Shown in pieces: positions 8,615 to 16,159 of a DNA stretch of 64,000 bases; positions within the stretch are counted from its first letter, which is position 1; each line of letters starts with the position of its first letter. Where the stretch lies: assembly GCA_963848955.1 (NCBI GenBank), contig CAWKFQ010000024.1, positions 1-64,000 of the forward strand, given 5' to 3'. The stretch is from DASUPK01 sp963848955 (lineage in GTDB: Bacteria; Actinomycetota; Thermoleophilia; Solirubrobacterales; 70-9). The position numbers and the translations under genes are program-made. The notes below the pieces were generated by a model, which saw only the letters and a list, made by a program, of their open reading frames with translations, was not told the origin of the DNA and did not search any database.

Positions 8615-9695
8615 TTAGGCGCTCTCCCCGGCAATCTGCGTGAACGCCTCCCACGCCGGCTTCGGAGACCCATCGAGCCTGAACAGGCCGCAGTTCTGTG
8701 TCCAGTAGGAACCCGGCGCATCCTCGAGCGAATACCAGACGACCCCGGCGATACCGAGGCGGTCGCGCTCGGCCAGTGCAAGCTGGAAGAGCTGGGTCAA
8801 GTAGTCGGCCTGGCGCGCCGGACCGACGACAGTGACCGCCGAAGGGGTGCCGCCCGAGGCCCAGCCCGACCTCGGTGATCCAGATCGGCTTGTCGGTCGT
8901 CGCCGAAGCGGCGCATCACGCTCGCGCTCCTGCTCGACTCTGTCGATCGCCTCCTGAGGCGTACCCGCGTACGGGTGGACGGCCACCGCGTCGAAGAGCT
9001 CGCGCCCGCCGCCCGCGTAGAGGGCCGAGAGGAACCGTCCAGCGAGATCCCGCCGGCTGGAGCGGGGAAGAGGCCGCCGAGCAGGACCCGGGCCTGGGGA
9101 TCGGCGCCCTTCACCGCCGGGCTGAAGGCGCGCAGCAGGCTCAGGTACGCGGCGGGGTCAGGCCTCGGCTTCCAGAAGAGCGGTGAGTTGGGCTCGTTCC
9201 AGAGCTGCCAGTCTGTGATCGGTAGCGTCGGGACGTCGGGGTGCTGCTCCCAGAAGGTCCCGTCGTCGCCGTAGCGCTCGACGGCAGCGCGGGTGAAGCG
9301 CTCGAACCCCTCCAGCGCGGGGCCGAGCGGCCGGATCTCGAGGGTCGGGGCAACCCAGGTCGGCGTGCTGTACATGGTCGCCAGCACGCGGATGCCGTTC
9401 TCCGCCGCCCCCCGCACGACCGGGTCGTAGTGGCTCCAGTCATATGGGGCGTCCGGGCCTGGACTGCACCGAGCCCCAGGCGAGGTTGACCCGCAGGGTC
9501 CCGACGCCGCCGTCGCCCAGCCTGGCGAGCTCCCCGCTCCCCGGCGCGGCTCGCCGCTGATCACGCCGTAGAAGGGATCGTTGGCGCCGGCGCTCCCAGC
9601 CGTTCTTCTCGCCGCCGCCACCGCCGCACCCACCACAGCCGGCGAGCAGGAGGGCGAGGAGCGCCGGCAGCGCGAGTGCGCTGCTCGCGTCTCAT
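8615..9695 (-). pseudogene. Secreted GH39-like glycoside hydrolase, several frameshifts
   Basis: A clan GH-A hydrolase (GH39/GH5-like) spread over several frames. A lipoprotein signal is visible (LPALLALLLAGCGG, at about 9610-9670), then PYDWSHYDPVVRGAAENGI, DWQLWNEPNSPLFWKP with the acid/base Glu, KPIWITEVG with the presumed nucleophile Glu (near 8880), and a C-terminal AGVVWYSLEDAPGSYW. Frame changes lie near 9660, 9480, 9050, 8930 and 8865. Five breaks exceed the background of one per gene elsewhere, so genuine decay is likely. It would cut or trim an extracellular polysaccharide. It starts five bases after the upstream ABC ATPase stop and is followed without a gap by the membrane protein gene. 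Confidence 0.65.
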
Positions 9696-9699
9696 CGCC

Positions 9700-10470
9700 T
9701 CAGTGCTCCAGGACGAGACCGAGGAACTGCTTGGTGCGCTCCTCCTTCGGATTGCGAATCACCTGCTCGGGGGAGCCCTGCTCGACGATCGCTCCCTCGT
9801 CCATGAAGATCACCTGATTCGCGACCTCTCGTGCGAAGCCCATCTCGTGTGTCACGACGAGCATCGTCATCCCCAGGTCCGCCAACCCCCGCATCACGTC
9901 GAGGACGTCCTTGACCAGCTCGGGGTCGAGCGCGCTCGTCACCTCGTCGAAGAGCATGACCTTGGGCTCCATCGCGAGGGCGCGGGCGATTGCGACCCGC
10001 TGCTGCTGCCCCCCTGAGAGCCGAGACGGATACTCATCGACCTTGTCGCTCAGCCCGACCCGCTCGAGCAGCTCGGCTGCCCGCCGCCGCGCTTCGCCGC
10101 CGCTGCGGTCGAGCACCTTCCGGGGTGCCAGAGCGACGTTCTCCAGTGCCGTCATGTGCGGGAACAGGTTGAAGTGCTGGAAGACCATGCCGATCTTGGC
10201 CCGCGAGTCGACGATCTCGGAGTCCCTCAGCTCGTGGAGCTTCTCGCCGACCTGGCGGTAGCCGACCAGGTCGCCGTCGACCCAGATACGGCCGGCGTCG
10301 ATCTGCTCGAGATGGTTGATGCAGCGCAAGAGAGTGGACTTCCCGGATCCCGACGGGCCGATCAGGACGAACACCTCGCCCTGGTTCACCGACAACGAGA
10401 TGCCCTTCAGGACCTCGAGCCGTCCGAAGGACTTTTGGATTCCCTCAGCCTTGACGACCGGCTCGGCCAT
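9700..10470 (-). CDS. Polar amino acid ABC transporter, ATP-binding protein
   Basis: A 256-residue ATPase of the GlnQ/HisP family that energises uptake of a polar amino acid. Walker A is GPSGSGKST (about residue 38), the Q-loop FQHFNLFPHMTALENV, the ABC signature LSGGQQQRVAIARALA, Walker B VMLFDEVTSALDPE and the switch His in LVVTHEMGFAREVA. The length is typical. Its start overlaps the stop of the permease gene by one base (TGATG), so the three transporter genes form one operon read as binding protein, permease, ATPase. The substrate cannot be fixed by sequence. Confidence 0.95.
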   Translation of the reverse strand: MAEPVVKAEGIQKSFGRLEVLKGISLSVNQGEVFVLIGPSGSGKSTLLRCINHLEQIDAGRIWVDGDLVGYRQVGEKLHELRDSEIVDSRAKIGMVFQHFNLFPHMTALENVALAPRKVLDRSGGEARRRAAELLERVGLSDKVDEYPSRLSGGQQQRVAIARALAMEPKVMLFDEVTSALDPELVKDVLDVMRGLADLGMTMLVVTHEMGFAREVANQVIFMDEGAIVEQGSPEQVIRNPKEERTKQFLGLVLEH

Positions 10471-11450
10471 CAGCGCCGTTCACCCCCGGTTTCCCTGCCG
10501 GGGATCAGCTCATCCGGATCCGCGTGGCGCGCTCCCCAGCCCGTCCGTATCTGCTCGAGCAGCGTCATCGGCTCGTCCCGCATCCGCCCGCGGCCGTAGT
10601 GCCGCTCCAGGAAGTACTGGCCGATCGAGAGCACCGTGGTCATCGCCAGGTACCAGATTGACACCACGATCAGCAGCGGGATCTGCTGGAAGTTCTGCGA
10701 GTAGATCAGCTGGGCCGAGTAGAGCAGCTCCGGGAGCGCGATGACGCTGACCAGTGAGCTGTTCTTCAGCATCGAGATCGTCTCGTTGCCGGTCGGCGGG
10801 ATGATCACTCGCATCGCCTGGGGCAGCACGATGTAGCGCATCGTCTGACCGCGCGTCATGCCGAGCGCCTTGGCGGCCTCGGTCTGGCCCTCATCGACCG
10901 AGATGATCCCCGCGCGGACGATCTCAGCCATGTAGGCGCCCTCGTTCAGGGCCAGCGCCAGCATGCCGGCGACGAAGAGCGTGATGAAGTCATTCGCGTT
11001 CAGATGGATGAACGAAGGGCCGAACGGAATGCCGAGGTCGATCGTCGGGTAGAGCGCCGAGATGAACGCCCAGAACAGGATCTGCACGAGCAGCGGGGTT
11101 CCGCGGAACGCCCAGATGTAGAACCAGCTGGCACCGCGGATCAGGAAGTTCGGCGAGAGCCGCATCACGGCCAGCACGACGCCCAGGACGATCCCGATCA
11201 GCATCCCCAGGACGGTCAGCTCGATCGTCTTGACGACGCCCTTGAGGATCCGCTCGTCGAACAGGTAGTCACCGACCACGTCCCAGTGGAAGTTGGGGTT
11301 GTCGATCGCGGATCGAATCAGCGAGGCCGCGATCAGCGCGACGATCGCCGCCGCGATCCACCGGCCCGGATGGCGAACCGGGACCGCCTCAATCGTCTGA
11401 GACGGTCCCGGCTGCATCGCTTCCTCTTGGCTGCCAGTCGACGGGGTCAC
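10470..11450 (-). CDS. Polar amino acid ABC transporter, permease
   Basis: A HisM/GlnP-type permease with the BPD_transp_1 domain. KTIELTVLGMLIGIVLGVVL begins the family core at about residue 75, AFRGTPLLVQILFW is the HEQRO-type signature region, and EAAKALGMTRGQTMRYIVLP is the EAA loop that docks the ATPase. At 326 residues it is about 100 longer than usual. The extra length is an N-terminal tail with an additional membrane helix (WIAAAIVALIAASLIRSAI), as seen in single-permease systems of this family, plus a charged C-terminal tail. No second permease gene is nearby, so it probably acts as a homodimer. It overlaps the ATPase gene by one base. Confidence 0.92.
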   Translation of the reverse strand: MTPSTGSQEEAMQPGPSQTIEAVPVRHPGRWIAAAIVALIAASLIRSAIDNPNFHWDVVGDYLFDERILKGVVKTIELTVLGMLIGIVLGVVLAVMRLSPNFLIRGASWFYIWAFRGTPLLVQILFWAFISALYPTIDLGIPFGPSFIHLNANDFITLFVAGMLALALNEGAYMAEIVRAGIISVDEGQTEAAKALGMTRGQTMRYIVLPQAMRVIIPPTGNETISMLKNSSLVSVIALPELLYSAQLIYSQNFQQIPLLIVVSIWYLAMTTVLSIGQYFLERHYGRGRMRDEPMTLLEQIRTGWGARHADPDELIPGRETGGERR

Positions 11451-11468
11451 TGGCGCATCCTTCTCGTC

Positions 11469-12392
11469 CTAGCTGGTCGCTCCGTTGATCTGCGGGCTAC
11501 TGATCGCCGCACCCGGCAGCTGCCAGTAGTCGAAGATCTTCTGCATCGTGCCGTCGGCGTAGAGCGCAGTGACGGCGTCGAGCAGCGGCTGGGCCAGCGG
11601 ACTGCCCTTCTTCATCGCGATCCCGTAGGGCGCGACTCCATAGGCGTCGCCCAGCTTGAACTGCCCGTTCGATTGCTCGACGATGTACGCCGCGACGGGC
11701 GAGTCGGCCATGCCGACATCCGCGCGACCGCTCGAGATCGCCAGGTTCGCCCCGTTCTGGTCTGGGAAGACCGAGACGGAGACCTGGCACTTCTCGGCCT
11801 GGCCTTCGGCGTCCTCCTGCTGGGTCGTGCCCTTTTCGACCGCGACCGAGTGCCCACAGAGGTCGGCGAGCGTCTTCGGCGCCTCGCTGCTGCTGGCTGA
11901 TGCGTAGAACGAGGTGCCGGCCTGCGCGTAGGTGACGAAGTCATTCGTCTTCTGGCGATCCAGGGTGTCCGTGAACGACGAGATCCCGAGGTCGTACTTG
12001 CCGGCGGTCAGGCCCGGCAGGATGCTGTCGAACGGGGTGTTCTGGACGTTCGCCTGCAGGCCCATGATCTGGGCGAGCGCCTTGGAGATGTCGGCGTCCG
12101 CGCCGATCACGGTCGTGCTGTTGTCCTTCGCGAAGAACTCCATCGGCGGATAGGTCGCGTCCGTCGCGACCGAGAGCTGGCCGCTCTGCGAGACGGCATT
12201 CGCCGCCGCGCTGGCGATCGCGTCGTCCTTCGCGACGTTGATGCCGGGTGTTGCGGTCAGCGCGCCTCCGGCCGCCGTCGTGCCTGTGTTGCTGCCGTTG
12301 TCGTTTTCGTCATTGCTGCTTCCGCAGCCGGCGCCGAGGATGACGGCAGCGATTGCCATCACCGCCGCCAATGCCGTGACTCGAAGTCTCAT
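11469..12392 (-). CDS. Amino acid ABC transporter, substrate-binding lipoprotein
   Basis: A 307-residue family 3 solute-binding protein (SBP_bac_3), anchored as a lipoprotein: MRLRVTALAAVMAIAAVILG is followed by AGCGSS, the lipobox. The ligand-binding part begins SGQLSVATDATYPPMEFF and contains GADADISKALAQIMGLQ, PFDSILPGLTAGKYDLGIS and ADVGMADSPVAAYIV, all family landmarks. The reading frame is open upstream, but ATG 12392 is chosen because the signal peptide starts there and GGGGGAGGAGAG lies just before it. It heads the three-gene uptake operon; an 18-base gap separates it from the permease. Confidence 0.93.
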   Translation of the reverse strand: MRLRVTALAAVMAIAAVILGAGCGSSNDENDNGSNTGTTAAGGALTATPGINVAKDDAIASAAANAVSQSGQLSVATDATYPPMEFFAKDNSTTVIGADADISKALAQIMGLQANVQNTPFDSILPGLTAGKYDLGISSFTDTLDRQKTNDFVTYAQAGTSFYASASSSEAPKTLADLCGHSVAVEKGTTQQEDAEGQAEKCQVSVSVFPDQNGANLAISSGRADVGMADSPVAAYIVEQSNGQFKLGDAYGVAPYGIAMKKGSPLAQPLLDAVTALYADGTMQKIFDYWQLPGAAISSPQINGATS

Positions 12393-12484
12393 GCGTTCTC
12401 TCCTCCCCCTCTCGGGTGGGTCTGGGGTACGGGCGGACCTTATCTGAGGATCGTTGAGCCGAGATTGCCCGCCGAGCCGCGCCG

Positions 12485-12508
12485 ATACTTCACTTTCTGA
12501 AGTATGCT
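12485..12508 (+). promoter_or_regulatory. Palindromic operator overlapping the cysM promoter
   Basis: A perfect 8-base inverted repeat, ATACTTCA (12485-12492), spacer CTTTC, TGAAGTAT (12498-12505), directly overlaps the probable -10 box TATGCT (12503-12508). ATG of cysM is nine bases further, so the mRNA is probably leaderless and a dimeric repressor bound here would block initiation. The regulator is not identifiable from the site; the setting suggests a sulfur- or cysteine-responsive factor. Confidence 0.6.
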
Positions 12509-12517
12509 TGAACCGAG

Positions 12518-13486
12518 ATGAGCACCGAGCCGCTCCTGAATCGTCCCTGCGGCGGCCACTTCGAGAACGTACTCGAGGCGATCGGCAACACACCGCTGGT
12601 CGAACTGCCGCGACTGACACCGAAGCCGGAGGTCCGCCTCTGGGCGAAGCTCGAGGGCCGCAACCCGACCGGCTCAGTCAAAGACCGGGTCGCCAAGTAC
12701 ATGATCGAGGACGCCGAGGCGCGCGGGGCGATCCAGCCGGGCCACACGATCCTCGAGCCGACCTCGGGCAACACGGGCATCTCACTGGGGATGATCTGCC
12801 AGCGCAAGGGCTATCCGCTCAAGGTGGTGATGCCCGACAACGTCACCGAGGAGCGCATCCAGCTCCTCCACATGTACGGAGTCGAGATCGTCTACTCCGA
12901 GGGCGCCAAGGGGTCAAACGGAGCCGTCGAGCTGGCGCTCGAGATGGCCGAGTCCGACGCTTCCTACTACATGCCCTACCAGTACGGCAACGAGGCGAAT
13001 CCTCGTGCTCACTACGAGGGCACCGCCAAGGAGATCCTCGACGAGCTCGACGATGTCACCGCCTTCGTCGGCGGGCTCGGCACCGGGGGCACCCTGATGG
13101 GCAACGGCCGGCGCCTCAAGGAAGAGAATCCCGGCACGAAGATCGTCGCCGTCGAGCCGATGCAGGGCGAGCTCGTCCAGGGCCTGCGCTCCCTCGACGA
13201 CGGCTTCATCCCGCCGATCATCGACCTCAGCCTGCTCGACCGGAAGATCATGGTCTCCAACCGCGACGCGATCGTCTGGACCCGCAAGCTGCTGCACGAG
13301 GAGGGGATGTTCGCCGGGGTCTCCGCGGGCGCGATCGCCTACGTGGCGCACCGGATCGCCTCCGAGCTGGACGAGGGCAACGTCGTCTTCCTCGTTCCGG
13401 ACGACGGCTGGAAGTACCTGTCCTCGGGCATCTACACCAAGCCCATGGAGGAGCTCGAGGACATCGACTCCACCGTCTGGTGGTAG
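12518..13486 (+). CDS. cysM: Cysteine synthase, CysM type (O-phosphoserine/thiocarboxylate-dependent)
   Basis: A 322-residue PLP enzyme of fold type II that makes cysteine. RNPTGSVKDRVA holds the PLP lysine, EPTSGNTGISLGM the asparagine loop, VGGLGTGGTLMG the phosphate-binding glycines, and DDGWKYLSSGIY the C-terminal motif seen in Mycobacterium tuberculosis CysM. In that organism CysM uses O-phosphoserine and a thiocarboxylated carrier (CysO), and the JAMM protease Mec releases cysteine from the carrier. A Mec-like gene lies 0.85 kb downstream here, which supports CysM over ordinary CysK. The carrier gene is not in the window. The promoter overlaps a palindrome (12485-12505) and the start is probably leaderless. 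Confidence 0.88.
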   Translation: MSTEPLLNRPCGGHFENVLEAIGNTPLVELPRLTPKPEVRLWAKLEGRNPTGSVKDRVAKYMIEDAEARGAIQPGHTILEPTSGNTGISLGMICQRKGYPLKVVMPDNVTEERIQLLHMYGVEIVYSEGAKGSNGAVELALEMAESDASYYMPYQYGNEANPRAHYEGTAKEILDELDDVTAFVGGLGTGGTLMGNGRRLKEENPGTKIVAVEPMQGELVQGLRSLDDGFIPPIIDLSLLDRKIMVSNRDAIVWTRKLLHEEGMFAGVSAGAIAYVAHRIASELDEGNVVFLVPDDGWKYLSSGIYTKPMEELEDIDSTVWW

Positions 13487-13504
13487 GCCGGCTCTCGTCG
13501 ATCC

Positions 13505-13526
13505 GGCGGCGGTGTTTGTGGCCGCC
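13505..13526 (+). promoter_or_regulatory. Hairpin with GGTGTTTGTG loop, copy 1
   Basis: GGCGGC (13505-13510), loop GGTGTTTGTG, GCCGCC (13521-13526). A second hairpin with the same ten-base loop but a different stem is at 16113-16136. Copy 1 is immediately followed by GATAAT (13527-13532), a good -10 box six bases before the start codon at 13539, so the hairpin occupies the -35/spacer region of that promoter. Confidence 0.5.
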
Positions 13527-13538
13527 GATAATGCTGTG

Positions 13539-14341
13539 ATGACCGATCCGGAAGCAGTGAAGCGCGTCGCCGCGCGCGTCAAAGAGCTGGCGGCCGACTA
13601 CGAGCCGCCGACCTTCGCGGAGGTGCCCAACCCCGACGCCGCGCTCTTCCTCTCAGCGATCGACCACCAGACCGGCTACACCGAGCCGCACGAGGTCGAC
13701 GGCGAGGGTCCGTACGAGGGCAGCGCGCTGCTCTGGGCCCTCGGCCTGCGCGCCGAGCGGCGGGCGCCCGGAGCACTCACCGCCCGCTCCCTGCTCGGCG
13801 TCGACCCGCAGGCGATCGCGGCGGTCTTCCGCGCCGGCCAGGACACGCTCCGCGACCCGGAGCGGCGCGCCAGGCTCTGGGACGACCTCGCCAAGGGCCT
13901 CCTCAAGGACTACGGCGGCCAGGCCGAGGCGCTGATCGAGGCTGCCGGAGGGAAGCTCGGGGGACCGACCGGCGTGCTCTTCCGCCTCAGCGAGTTCGAC
14001 GCCTTCGCCGACCCGCTGCGGAAGAAGGCCTTCCTCGTCGCCAAGATCTGGGAGCGCCGCGGCTGGCTCGAGGTCTCCGATCCGGAGAACTGGGAGGTGT
14101 CGGCCGACAACGTGCTGATGCGGCTCGCGCTGCGCTCGGGCCTGGTGGAGCAGGGAGACGTCGAGGAGGTCCGTGAGGCGACCCGCGACGCCTTCAAGCA
14201 GGTGGCCGAGGAGGCGGGGATCTCGCCGCCGGTGCTGGATGACCTGCTCTGGGAGAGGGGCCGCGAGGACCCGGACCTGATCGGCAACGAGGCCGGCGAC
14301 CTGACCGAGCCGCCCCGCCGCGAGGGCGCGTCTTCTACTGA
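13539..14341 (+). CDS. Conserved protein of unknown function between cysM and mec
   Basis: About 270 residues, mostly alpha-helical by composition. ATG 13539 (MTDPEAVKRVAARVKELA) is preferred over the in-frame upstream start because GATAAT lies six bases before it. Segments such as ALFLSAIDHQTGYTEPHEV, WDDLAKGLLKDYGGQAEALI and VSADNVLMRLALRSGLV recall helical DNA or nucleoside glycosylases (AGOG or queuosine-salvage type), but the resemblance is weak and I do not assign a function. The frame carries on past the start of the next gene in a biased, unlikely C-terminus. A one-base deletion near 14310 would instead give an ending RVFY and a TGATG overlap with mec at 14341, which I consider correct. 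Confidence 0.6.
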
Positions 14342-14737
14342 TGAGGATCCCCCGCTCGGTCTACGAGCAGATGCTCGAGCACGCCCGGGAGGATGCGCCG
14401 AACGAGTGCTGCGGGATTCTCGGCGGGCAAGGACGGCGAGGCGACCACGCTCTACCGCGCCACCAACGCGGAGCACAGCCCGCTGCGCTACACGCTCGAC
14501 CCGAACGACCTCTTCCGGATCACCTTCCGGGAGATCCCCGAGCACGATGAGGAGATGCTCGCGATCTACCACTCCCACACCGCGAGCCCGGCGTATCCCT
14601 CGCAGACCGACATCAACCTCGCCACCTATCCCGATTCGATCTATCTGATCCTGTCGCTGGTCGAGGATGAGGAGCCGCTCCGCGGCTTCCACATCGACGA
14701 CGGCGAGGTCAGCGAGGTCGACCTCAGCGTCGAGTGA
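14341..14737 (+). CDS. Mec-like JAMM metalloprotease (one-base frameshift)
   Basis: A 131-residue zinc protease of the JAMM/Mov34 family, expected to cut cysteine off a sulfur-carrier protein. MRIPRSVYEQMLEHA and APNECCGILGG (Glu plus the NECCG motif) open the protein; MLAIYHSHTASPAYPSQTD is the HxHx(n)D zinc-binding JAMM motif. The N-terminal and C-terminal parts lie in different frames. One extra G at about 14430 (GGCGGGCAAGG where GGCGGCAAGG is expected) explains this and would give GILGGKDGEATTLYRA. Since the catalytic part is well conserved, an assembly error is likely. It follows the unknown gene with a TGATG overlap and is overlapped by the next gene. Confidence 0.82.
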
Positions 14738-15234
14738 CCGACCCGCTCACCTGCCCGCGCTGCGCACTTCCACATCCGATCAGCGAGCGCTTCTGCCGCA
14801 ACTGCGGTATGCCGCTCGTCTACGCGGGCACCCGCGAGGAGGAACCGATCACCGAGGCGCACGAGCGGGCCCGCAAGGTGCGGCCGCAGTTCGCCCACGG
14901 CGACCTGCTCCGAGTCACCGGCGCCCGCAGCCTGGCCGACGGCGAGATGATCCAGTCGATCCTGCTCGACAACGGCATCCCCTCAATGCTGCGGCGCACC
15001 CGCGGCTTCGACGTCCCCGACTTCCTCGCCGCCGGCCCTCGCGATGTCCTGGTGCCCGAGTCGGGCTACGAGGCGGCCCGCGACCTGCTCGCCGGGAGCG
15101 ACCTCCTCTCGGCCGAGGCGCCGTCGGATTCCCTACCCGGGGTCGGGTCGCCAGCGCGCCTCGCGCTTGGGCTGATCGCGGCGGTGGGAGTTGCCGCCGT
15201 GGTCGTCTACCTCTTCTTCCTCGTGTTCGGCTGA
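14734..15234 (+). CDS. Zinc-ribbon protein with DUF2007-like domain and membrane anchor
   Basis: A 166-residue protein with three parts. An N-terminal zinc ribbon has two CxxC knuckles (CPRC at about residues 7-10 and CRNC at about 21-24). A middle domain, LLRVTGARSLADGEMIQSIL to DVLVPESGYEAARDLL, resembles the DUF2007/putative signal-transducing domain. A C-terminal helix (LGLIAAVGVAAVVVYLFFLV) anchors it in the membrane with the ribbon inside. Its GTG start overlaps the mec stop by four bases, so it belongs to the cysM-mec transcription unit. The function is unknown; membrane tethering with a metal site suggests a scaffold or sensor. Confidence 0.75.
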   Translation: MTDPLTCPRCALPHPISERFCRNCGMPLVYAGTREEEPITEAHERARKVRPQFAHGDLLRVTGARSLADGEMIQSILLDNGIPSMLRRTRGFDVPDFLAAGPRDVLVPESGYEAARDLLAGSDLLSAEAPSDSLPGVGSPARLALGLIAAVGVAAVVVYLFFLVFG

Positions 15235-15283
15235 CCGCCGGGGAGTGGTCGGATCGAAGCTGAAGTCGGTGGTCAGGTCAAGG

Positions 15284-15307
15284 TCGAGATCGAGATCGAG
15301 ATCGAGG
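15284..15307. repeat. Hexanucleotide tandem repeat
   Basis: Four tandem units of TCGAGA (last one TCGAGG) lie between the zinc-ribbon gene and the convergent gene at 15341. No coding role is apparent. Confidence 0.8.
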
Positions 15308-15340
15308 TCCGGCCGCCGCATGACGTCGCTCGGCGAGTCC

Positions 15341-16105
15341 TCATCTCGCTGAGTCCGGCTGCCGGTAGAGGATCTCGTCGAGGTGGATGCGCCAGGCTCG
15401 CTCGATATCTCGCATGCGGGCCTCGAAGGCGAGCTCGAGGTTGCCCCGGGGGCCGTCGCGATGGAGGCGCGACGCCATGCGGACGCAGGCATCCGGGCCC
15501 GCGTGGCGCTCGAGCATGTCGAAGACCGTCCCACCCAGGATCAGGGCGTCCCGGCGGGACGGCGGGAAGGCTGGACGGTCGCCCTCCCGCAGTCGCGTGA
15601 TCACGGCAGCGCGGAAGAGGCCGACCTGGTCCGCGAAGTACTGCGCGGCACCCTCGATCAGCCAGGCCCAGCGCAGGTAGGTGAGGAAGCGCCTGGGTGT
15701 CCACATCGGCGGCAACGCCGGGTTGTTCGCCGCCAGCACGATCTCGCAGTAGATCCGCTCGGCCGTTCCCCTCAGGGCGCGCAGCGAGTCCTCCCCCGCT
15801 GAGCGTCGCTCCATCCACGAATCGTTCAGCGTGTGGATCTCGCCCGCCATCGGCCATCCAGCCAGATAGCGGCGCGCCGCCGGTGCCGCCGACCAGCGGA
15901 CGGCGGGGAGGAGCGGGTGGGCTGCGGAGAGCCAGGCCGGGTTGTCGTGCAGGATGACCGTGACGTTGCCGGGGACCTCGTCGAACCGGTCCTCGAACCG
16001 CAGGCGCAGGTCCTCGAGCGCGTCGAGCACGCGGTGCGCGCAGGCGAGATCGGCGTCGTCGTGGCGCGCGGTGAAGCTCAGCGAGTCGGTCTCGATCCAG
16101 GTCAT
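15341..16105 (-). CDS. Hypothetical protein, metallopeptidase-like without HExxH
   Basis: A 254-residue protein I cannot assign to a named family. YLRWAWLIEGAAQYFADQVG at about residues 160-180 strongly resembles the WLxEGxAxYF segment that carries the third zinc ligand in gluzincin peptidases. The position where HExxH should stand, about 30-40 residues earlier, instead reads ERIYCEIVLAANNP, so both His ligands are missing. It is therefore probably a non-catalytic relative. No signal peptide or membrane helix is seen. ATG 16105 starts right after the conserved-loop hairpin at 16113-16136. The gene is convergent with the zinc-ribbon gene. Confidence 0.6.
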   Translation of the reverse strand: MTWIETDSLSFTARHDDADLACAHRVLDALEDLRLRFEDRFDEVPGNVTVILHDNPAWLSAAHPLLPAVRWSAAPAARRYLAGWPMAGEIHTLNDSWMERRSAGEDSLRALRGTAERIYCEIVLAANNPALPPMWTPRRFLTYLRWAWLIEGAAQYFADQVGLFRAAVITRLREGDRPAFPPSRRDALILGGTVFDMLERHAGPDACVRMASRLHRDGPRGNLELAFEARMRDIERAWRIHLDEILYRQPDSAR

Positions 16106-16112
16106 CTAGACG

Positions 16113-16136
16113 CGTCGGCGGTGTTTGTGGCCGACG
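16113..16136. promoter_or_regulatory. Hairpin with GGTGTTTGTG loop, copy 2
   Basis: CGTCGGC (16113-16119), loop GGTGTTTGTG (16120-16129), GCCGACG (16130-16136). The loop is identical to that at 13511-13520 while the stem differs by matching changes on both arms. It lies between the 3' end of the DUF1152 gene and the start of the gene at 16105, both on the minus strand. Confidence 0.5.
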
Positions 16137-16159
16137 GTGATATGAGCCGCCCAGTCAGG

